A program made the translations under genes and the position numbers. From positions 55,858 to 67,298 of the forward strand of contig PGYV01000011.1 in assembly GCA_002839855.1 (NCBI GenBank): a DNA stretch of 11,441 bases. Direction: 5' to 3'. How positions within the stretch are numbered: position 1 is the stretch's first letter; each line of letters opens with the position of its first letter. The stretch comes from Candidatus Goldiibacteriota bacterium HGW-Goldbacteria-1. Its GTDB lineage: Bacteria; Oederibacteriota; PGYV01. The notes beneath the pieces are model-generated. The model was not told the DNA's origin. It did not search any database and saw only the letters and a list, made by a program, of their open reading frames with translations. Below, in pieces: positions 6,801-11,441 of this stretch.

Positions 6801-9090
6801 GCTTAATCCTGTGTTTAGTGTTATACCCGCGGGAAATGAAGTGGTGTTAAAATCCCAGGTGGTTGATATAGACGGCAATTCTTTAAATTCAACGCAGTTA
6901 ATTACTGTTACTGTAAATGGTTCCGCTGTATTTTCCGCGGCGCCTGCAGGCTGGGCCGGTGAAGGTACAAATACAATTTACGGGAATACGGATGCCGTAG
7001 GATTTGCGCAGTTCAGTGTGTATAACGCGGCTGCTGAAAATGTCACAATTACACCGGCGTGCGCGCTTGCCGGAAGCCCTGCAAATAATATTAATTCATA
7101 CATATGGTTTACTTCTCCGCATCACGCATCCGTAAGCGTATCTGACGGCATTGCGGCAGCGGGCGGAACAGGCGAACCGGTAAGGGTTTGGATAGAAGAT
7201 ATTTATGGAAACACTGTGGCTTCGTCACAGTTTGTGACTATAACGCTTGATAACGGCGGATATTTCTCTTCTGTACCGGCAGGATGGAGCGGCGCGGGGA
7301 CAGGTACTGCTTTTGGTTTTACAAACGCGTCGGGATATGAAGATCTTATAGTACAAAAAAATACCATCGGTAATGTTAAAGTGACGCCCGATTCAACAAG
7401 CTGGGGATTTCCTTCTTTTGATGAAGCGGCAGATATCAGTTTTGTAATGCCCGGTGAATATCATATTGAAGTTGTGGATCCGGCGCCCGGTGCGTTAACC
7501 GCAGGCGATGAAAAAGTATTAAATATTATGGTGCTGGATGCGGACGGGCTTGTTGTGCCGATAGCACAGGAAGTTGTAATTTATACATCCGGAGCGGCAA
7601 TATTTACAGCTTCCACACTTTCCGGCGTATCAGGGCTGGGAACCAATACAGTGACAGGAACCACTGCAGCCACAGGGCTGGCTTCAATTACGGTGATTAA
7701 TTATACGGCACAGCCGGTTACAGTAACGCCCGACAGCACGCTTTCGGGTTCTACATCAGTTCCGGACAGGGATGTTTCGGCGTTATTAACCTGGATACCT
7801 GGAAGCGCGGACCATTTTACCGCGTCAGCGGTTTCTGAATATACAGAGATAGGGACGCAGGTTGTAATTAATCTGCAGGCGGTTGATTTATACGGAAACG
7901 GTGTATTAGGGGCTATACCTGTAAGCGTAAGCGTTACAGGCGCGGCAATCTTTACATCTTCATCGCTTACGTCTGTTTTGGGAATTAATACAGGCAGTGT
8001 TTCCGGTGTTACGGATTCTTTTGGATACGCGTGGATAAATGTTTATAACGAGACTGCGCAGACAAATGTGATAAACCCTGACAGTTCGCTTCCAGGATCA
8101 ACGGCAGTTCCTGACAGGGATACAGGGACAACGGTGATATTTACCAGCAATATGCCGACACCGACAGCCACCGTAACGCGCAGTATTACTGCGACAATAA
8201 CGCCGACAGAACAGCCGATGACACAGACTGCTACACAGACAATTACCCAAACAAGTACTGAAACTGTAACGTGTACAATAACCGAAACAGCAACGCAGAC
8301 AGTAACTGATACCATAACTCAGACGGCGACACAGACAATAACCGAAACAAATACACAGACGGCAACTGCGTCTGTAACGGATACAATTACACAGACAAAT
8401 ACTGGAACTGTGACAGAAACTGCCACACAGACTGTGACAGAAACGGTTACGCAGACTGTGACTGAGACCATAACTCAGACAGCGACACAGACAATAACTG
8501 AAACAACTACACAGACGGCAACTGCGTCTGTAACGGAGACAATTACACAGACAAGTACTGGAACTGTGACAGAAACTGCCACGCAGACTGTGACTCGGAC
8601 AATAACTGAAACAACTACACAGACGGTAACTGCGTCTGTAACGGGTACAATTACACAGACAAGTACTGAGACTGTTACAGAAACTGATACACAGACTGTG
8701 ACTAAGACAATAACCGAAACAGCCACGCAGACTGTAACCGAGACTGTAACAGAAACGGTTACGGAGACTAATACCGAGACTGTAACTGAGACTATAACGC
8801 AAACGGTTACGCAGACTGTAACTGAGACTATTACCGAAACGGCAACTGAAACCGTGACAGAGACTATTACTGAAACAGCAACTGAGACAGTAACAGATAC
8901 TATTACAGAAACGGTTACGCAGACCGTAACCGAGACTATTACCGAAACGGCTACAGAAACCACAACAGAAACCACAACAGAAACCACAACAGAAACCACA
9001 ACAGAAACCACAACAGAAACCACAACAGAAATGAGACATCTACACGGACTGCAACGGAGACCGTTACTGAAACTGCCACTCAGACTGTAA
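3733..9090 (+). CDS. Giant secreted Ig-domain protein with Thr-rich stalk (first, frameshift-ended segment)
   Basis: The intact frame encodes 1,785 residues. Residues 1-32/33 are a Sec signal peptide: K8-K9 and R12, a hydrophobic core, and a likely cut after A-I-A. Residues ~34-474 are beta-rich secreted sequence that I do not recognise. Residues ~475-593 resemble a CARDB/Ig adhesion module. Residues ~594-1020 are further beta-sandwich-like sequence. Residues 1021-1473 form four Big_1/invasin-like repeats, and from 1474 the T-x-T-x stalk begins. The last ~19 residues (M-R-H-L-H-G-L-Q-R-R and on) are out of character and result from a frameshift at about 9031, so the stop at 9090 is probably not the natural end. 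The stalk continues in other frames to the window edge. The ATG at 3733 is chosen because it places the signal peptide correctly, although only a poor AAAGG lies about 17 nt upstream. Translation may depend on the preceding gene. The role is inferred to be a long cell-surface adhesin or stalk. No enzyme motif was seen. Confidence 0.85.
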   Translation: MVFNVVLKKVIRVLFPAVLTAVVTIMPFAAIAAEEFIAYDPAEKKFIYNSIEREDHPEEIKKFEKKKSPAGRRIFEFKNKEFAGIKNAIAPGLDIEKHMKAKTSSRRIKDNVMRVELNNKEDGQWYRLSADIPKGYTVKKILKDNGTEIVNSNSIDRKTGKISGEELWYVEGDKVYFYDDPVNGYSVVLSPPQASFSIMVEEALNGAGQISAIIYPYNGEQDIINGINNIDHLGRDGDNGIGNDIDANAGGKIALRYTYGLNTYQYGNPGTSITRDFAHVSTTYEQLHVTPWGETEAVINTVFQTTTGAPEIPFLINKKTIIRGNKKWFATIYYITNNDAAATAVNIRFFQGADWNFNGNINNDSCAYDNGEDTVFGYKPAGLPISYGGYSGFLPSANHHVGTYNNTWTGIQTNLNNVAAYLGDAGTALEWNLGALTAGQRKAVDIIWGYGNTLNGQAQTDMQNEINFGKTKLFDTGISGVSSPADGLTYQNSDGYVMITATAVNYGLRDWANLPVHVEITGPSGFYINSTFTSKTFTVPDAEAHNVECPFDISTLAHGEYTIKVYTDLGADMGYADSNSSNDSKTIKIYIGGISALPQAQQTVNIGQAGDIDLTVSNTTGSDDRFDISLDSVTMPWPGYLIDGASGTTIAADADGNGIWEYINPLYNSNFNSLPDIQIANNTGYHLIYRKFVPITAEGGEVDRSNIKFTGIVNASFTCIVEETTVAAYKSAVIKSLWLHGDDLSTQSPAANINSLTTLEDTAGTGAAGLSYTQISRYASHFWSMSPVLYRELRIENDVQVRLALSDANINNTAKVSLFYTNGINSYPIGDYRYPVNIRIRDTNIAIRTFTITVPSPVTVPAGYRLVLMFTNLGTGNTYFRVYHNSDAAQNSNISMNVTDYVGVDWIKSYDAFGVTSNAYVAGENIRISAQVSDPFGAYAVANARIAIYNPSGVTQVAGTTLMTYANTDTASVPGYKQYYYNYAIPALPEAGMWSAVVEGEEDNGVRSARVYNFYVRAPDHIQLNPVFSVIPAGNEVVLKSQVVDIDGNSLNSTQLITVTVNGSAVFSAAPAGWAGEGTNTIYGNTDAVGFAQFSVYNAAAENVTITPACALAGSPANNINSYIWFTSPHHASVSVSDGIAAAGGTGEPVRVWIEDIYGNTVASSQFVTITLDNGGYFSSVPAGWSGAGTGTAFGFTNASGYEDLIVQKNTIGNVKVTPDSTSWGFPSFDEAADISFVMPGEYHIEVVDPAPGALTAGDEKVLNIMVLDADGLVVPIAQEVVIYTSGAAIFTASTLSGVSGLGTNTVTGTTAATGLASITVINYTAQPVTVTPDSTLSGSTSVPDRDVSALLTWIPGSADHFTASAVSEYTEIGTQVVINLQAVDLYGNGVLGAIPVSVSVTGAAIFTSSSLTSVLGINTGSVSGVTDSFGYAWINVYNETAQTNVINPDSSLPGSTAVPDRDTGTTVIFTSNMPTPTATVTRSITATITPTEQPMTQTATQTITQTSTETVTCTITETATQTVTDTITQTATQTITETNTQTATASVTDTITQTNTGTVTETATQTVTETVTQTVTETITQTATQTITETTTQTATASVTETITQTSTGTVTETATQTVTRTITETTTQTVTASVTGTITQTSTETVTETDTQTVTKTITETATQTVTETVTETVTETNTETVTETITQTVTQTVTETITETATETVTETITETATETVTDTITETVTQTVTETITETATETTTETTTETTTETTTETTTETTTEMRHLHGLQRRPLLKLPLRL
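5155..5511 (+). other. CARDB-like Ig module within the giant secreted protein
   Basis: Residues ~475-593 read as a beta-sandwich. They include V-N-Y-G with a following D-W-A-N-L-P-V-H-V, a strand pattern through F-T-V-P-D-A-E-A, H-G-E-Y-T-I-K-V-Y-T-D, and the closing S-N-D-S-K-T-I-K-I. The V-x-N-x-G start and the S-N-D/N-x-x-K-x-I end are typical of CARDB (cell adhesion related, APHP) domains. The assignment comes from pattern only. Confidence 0.55.
6793..8151 (+). repeat. Four tandem Big_1/invasin-like Ig repeats
   Basis: Modules of about 109, 111, 118 and 115 residues start at 6793, 7120, 7453 and 7807. Each has an early A/P-G-x-E/Q-V strand, a V-x-D-x-x-G-N/L turn, a G-A-A-I-F-T-type or A-V-F-S-type strand, a G-x-x-G-x-N/T-T patch, then T-G-x-A-x-I/F-x-V-x-N-x-T/A and T-P-D-S/A near the end. 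Modules 3 and 4 are most alike and both close with S-G/P-S-T-x-V-P-D-R-D. This is the layout of bacterial Ig-like domain 1 arrays in intimins, invasins and other adhesins. Confidence 0.75.
8311..8661 (+). repeat. 156-bp and 108-bp higher-order repeats inside the downstream stalk
   Basis: The block beginning ACCATAACTCAGAC at 8311 recurs at 8467, 156 bp (13 units) later, and is nearly identical through the TASVT landmark. A third version of its later part begins at 8596, 108 bp (9 units) after the matching site at 8488. All offsets are multiples of 12, which indicates in-register block duplication. Confidence 0.75.
8953..9031 (+). repeat. Perfect 12-bp tandem repeat (TETT-coding microsatellite)
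   Basis: The unit ACAGAAACCACA is repeated six times without a mismatch (8953-9024) and followed by 7 bases of a seventh copy. It is the only long stretch in the window where the 12-bp unit is identical at DNA level, so it is the most recently expanded part. It ends exactly where the reading frame breaks. Confidence 0.95.
9028..9036 (+). other. Frameshift site 1 in the downstream stalk
   Basis: Before this point the T-x-T-x pattern is read in codons at 1 mod 3. From GAG at 9033 it is read at 0 mod 3. Restoring one base after GAAA (GAAACTGAG instead of GAAATGAG) would give an uninterrupted pattern, so one lost base is the simplest explanation. No ribosomal slippery heptamer is present. Confidence 0.85.
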
Positions 9091-9176
9091 CAGAGACTAT
9101 AACTGAGACATCTACACAGACTGCAACGGAAACCGTTACTGAAACTGCCACTCAGACTGTAACAGAGACTATAACT
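9033..9176 (+). repeat. 72-bp tandem duplication
   Basis: The 72 bases from 9033 to 9104 are followed directly by a second copy at 9105-9176 with two differences (CGG to CAG, and GAG to GAA). The unit is six basic repeats. The left boundary coincides with frameshift site 1, so the sequence right at the break is itself recently duplicated. Confidence 0.85.
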
Positions 9177-10186
9177 GAAACTGCCACTCAGACTGTAACA
9201 GAGACTATAACTGAGACAGCCACGCAGACTGTAACAGAGACTACGACAGAAACAGCTACAGAAACTGTAACAGAGACAATAACTGAAACGGCTACTAAGA
9301 CTGTAACAGAGACTATAACTGAGACAGCCACGCAGACTGTAACAGGGACCATAACAGAAACTAACACTCAGACAGTAACCGAGACTATGACAGAAACAGC
9401 TACAGAAACTGCAACAGAGACAATAACTGAAACGACTACTCTGACTGTAACTGAGACAGCCACGCAGACTGTAACAGAGACCATAACAGAAACAAACACT
9501 CAGACAGTAACTGAGACTATGACAGAAACAGCTACAGAAACTATAACAGAAACTAACACTCAGACAGTAACCGAGACTATGACAGAAACAGCTACACAGA
9601 CTGTAACCGAGACTATAACTGAAACTAACACGCAGACTGTAACTGAAACCATAACAGAAACGGTTACGCAGACTAATACACAGACAGTGACAGAAACGAT
9701 TACGCAGACTGTAACTAAGACTATTACCGAAACGGCTACAGAAACCGTGACAGAGACAATAACTGAAACGGTTACTGAAACCGTGACAGAAACAATTACC
9801 GAAACGACTACGCAGACTGTAACAGAGACAATAACCGGAACAGCAACTGAGACCATGACGGAAACGATTACAGAAACAGTCACGCAGACAGTAACTGAGA
9901 CAATAACCGAAACGTCCACACAGACTGCAACTGAGACGATGACTGAAACGACTACACAGACTGTAACAGAGACAATAACCGAAACGGCAACTGAAACCGT
10001 GACAGAAACAATTACCGAAACAGCAACTGAGACTGTAACAGAAACAATTACCGAAACGACTACGCAGACAGTAACCGAGACAATAACCGAAACAGCAACT
10101 GAAACCGTCACAGAAACGATTACAGAAACAGCAACTGAGACCGTGACAGAGACGATTACAGAAACAGTCACGCAGACAGTAACCGA

Positions 10187-10220
10187 GACTACTACCGAAA
10201 CGGGACTACTACCGAAACGG
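10187..10220 (+). repeat. 17-bp tandem duplication causing frameshift site 2
   Basis: The 17 bases GACTACTACCGAAACGG occur at 10187-10203 and again at 10204-10220. Seventeen is not a multiple of 3, so the frame moves from 0 mod 3 to 2 mod 3. Removing one copy restores both the frame and the 4-residue register. Adding one G to the GGG at 10202-10204 would also restore the frame, but with a half-unit register slip. Confidence 0.9.
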
Positions 10221-11441
10221 CTACAGAAACCGTAACGGATACAATAACTGAAACGGTTACTGAAACCGTTACTGAAACCGTGACAGAAACGATTACCGAA
10301 ACAGCAACTGAGACTGTAACAGAAACTATTACAGAAACAGTCACGCAGACAGTAACCGAGACTATTACCGAAACGGCTACAGAAACCGTAACAGAGACAA
10401 TAACTGAAACGGTTACTGAGACCGTGACGGAAACTATTACGGAAACATCAACTGAGACTGTCACCGAAACAGTTACTGAGACCGTTACTGAAACTGTGAC
10501 ACAGACTGCGACACAGACGGGAACAGAGACTATAACTGAGACGGTAACAAAAACAGTTACAGAAACAACAACCGGGACTGTGACGGGAACTGTTACTGAA
10601 ACAGGTACGGAAACTGTAACACAGACTGCAACAGAAACATCAACTGAGACAGTAACAGAAACTTCTACGGAAACCATTACTTTAACGGCTACAGAGACGC
10701 ATACGCCTACTATTTCTCAGACTTCCACAATCACCATGACGGAAACACTGATTATTCTATCCCAAACTATTACACAGACAATGACAGAAACGGTAACACC
10801 CACTGTATCGGAAACCATCACGGAAACGTCAACTGAAACTGCAACAGAGACTGTGACGCAGACCGTTACACAAACCGCTACCGGGACTGTAACCGGAACT
10901 ATAACAGAGACAATGACCGAAACTGTCACGCAGACAGTAACAGGGACGATGACTGAAACTGTCACGGAAACTATAACGGAGACAATAACGGAAACTGCTA
11001 CGCAGACAGCTACCGGGACTATAACAGAAACGGCTACACAGACAGCTACCGAAACGATAACTGAAACGGTTTCGCAGACAAATACTGAGACTATTACAGA
11101 AACATCCACTGCATCTGTAACAGAGACGGTCACACAGACAGCAACAGTAACTATAACTGAAACGAATACACAAACTGCTACAGAGACTATAACCGAAACA
11201 ACCACGGAAACTGTTACCGGGACAATGACTGAGACAAATACGCAGACCGCAACAGAAACAATAACCGATACAATCACGGAAACTGCAACAGAGACCGTCA
11301 CGGAGACAGGTACGGAAACTGTAACTGAGACTATAACAGAAACAGCTACACAGACGGCAACCGAAACGATAACTGAAACGGCATCTCAGACAACTACTGA
11401 AACTATTACGGAAACAACTACTCGGACGGCAACTGAGACTA
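10205..11441 (+). pseudogene. Frameshifted continuation of the Thr-rich stalk, third segment (3' partial)
   Basis: Codons at 2 mod 3 from 10205 are open to the window edge (412 codons) and encode T-x-T-x repeat throughout, with the landmark island at 10730-10846 and a later TASVT landmark near 11105. It has no plausible start of its own and is the third piece of the gene starting at 3733. Its order of landmarks (island, then T-V-T-I-T-E-T-N-T, then E-T-G-T-E-T-V-T) matches the upstream gene from 1010 to about 1760. The missing 3' end therefore probably resembles the upstream gene's C-terminal FlgD-like part. That extrapolation is inference. Confidence 0.7.
10730..10846 (+). repeat. Conserved 39-residue landmark island, copy 3 (downstream gene)
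   Basis: Same length and layout as the islands at 1010 and 1823. It begins I-T-M-T-E-T, diverges in the core (L-I-I-L-S-Q instead of P-V-I-Y-S-P), and returns to identity in T-P-T-V-S-E-T-I-T-E-T-S-T-E-T. It ties the stalk of this gene to that of the upstream gene. Confidence 0.8.

Larger units (their letters stand above)
9033..10235 (+). pseudogene. Frameshifted continuation of the Thr-rich stalk, second segment
   Basis: Reading codons from 9033 gives 400 residues of unbroken T-x-T-x sequence up to about 10202, then about ten residues of unrelated sequence (G-L-L-P-K-R-L-Q-K-P) and a stop at 10235. No independent start is credible. The first ATG in frame (9387) lies inside the repeat, has no ribosome binding site and is simply a Met in an x position. 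It is best read as part of the gene beginning at 3733, displaced by a single-base loss at about 9031. The T-x-T-x amino-acid pattern is maintained despite varied codons, so the frame was under coding constraint until recently, or the break is a sequence error. Confidence 0.75.
8152..11441 (+). repeat. 12-bp / 4-residue T-x-T-x coding repeat array of the downstream gene
   Basis: The array starts with a Pro-bearing edge (T-P-T-A-T-V-T) and settles at about 8218 into T-[V/A/I]-T-[E/Q] repeats that run to the window end. It is coded in three successive frames: codons at 1 mod 3 to 9030, 0 mod 3 from 9033, and 2 mod 3 from 10205. All four Thr codons are mixed. The plus strand is A-rich and T-poor: 9961-10020 has 28 A, 14 C, 11 G and 7 T. 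The remote end is outside the window. Confidence 0.95.

Noticed and set aside
8953-9031. CRISPR array
   Set aside because: The 12-bp units are directly adjacent without spacers and are translated as part of the stalk.
9028-9036. Programmed ribosomal frameshifting at the two frame breaks
   Set aside because: Neither break has a canonical slippery heptamer or an evident downstream pseudoknot. A lost base and a 17-bp duplication explain them more simply.
9387-9389. ATG as the start of an independent gene
   Set aside because: It sits in the repeat at a variable position, with no ribosome binding site. The same frame carries T-x-T-x sequence from 9033.

Overview
The window looks like chromosomal DNA of an uncultivated, probably Gram-negative bacterium. 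The evidence is a strong AAGGAGG ribosome binding site, a consensus sigma70 promoter, Sec signal peptides, invasin-type Ig domains and FlgD-type Ig domains on a giant surface-type protein. Very long T-x-T-x stalks ending in FlgD-like domains recall proteins of candidate phyla such as Goldbacteria or Elusimicrobia-like lineages. That placement is an impression from memory and was not tested.

About half of the window is one kind of sequence: a 12-bp (4-residue) coding repeat in which every second residue is Thr (T-[V/A/I]-T-[E/Q]). It occurs in two plus-strand giant genes. Gene A (2-3214, 5' end outside the window) is almost entirely T-x-T-x stalk and closes with a roughly 190-residue C-terminal region of two FlgD-type Ig-like modules. 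Gene C starts at 3733 with a signal peptide, continues through a secreted beta-rich N-terminal region, a CARDB-like domain and four Big_1/invasin-like repeats, and enters the same kind of stalk at 8152. The stalk is still open at the window edge (11441). The stalk of gene C changes reading frame twice, near 9031 and near 10203, so as written it is broken into three overlapping frames. Each break lies at a short duplication or microsatellite and could be a real mutation or a sequence or assembly error.

Between the giant genes lies gene B (3423-3707), a 94-residue MerR/HspR-like DNA-binding protein with no effector domain. It has a near-perfect promoter whose spacer carries a dyad (ATACC-N9-GGTAT), a natural candidate for an autoregulatory operator. 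Gene C begins 25 bp after gene B, so the regulator probably controls its own transcription and that of the giant surface protein.

The stalks of A and C share non-repetitive landmarks, including a 39-residue island present twice in A and once in C. The two genes are therefore probably paralogues or have exchanged repeat blocks, and gene C probably ends beyond the window in a C-terminal domain like that of gene A. No RNA gene, CRISPR array or insertion sequence was seen.
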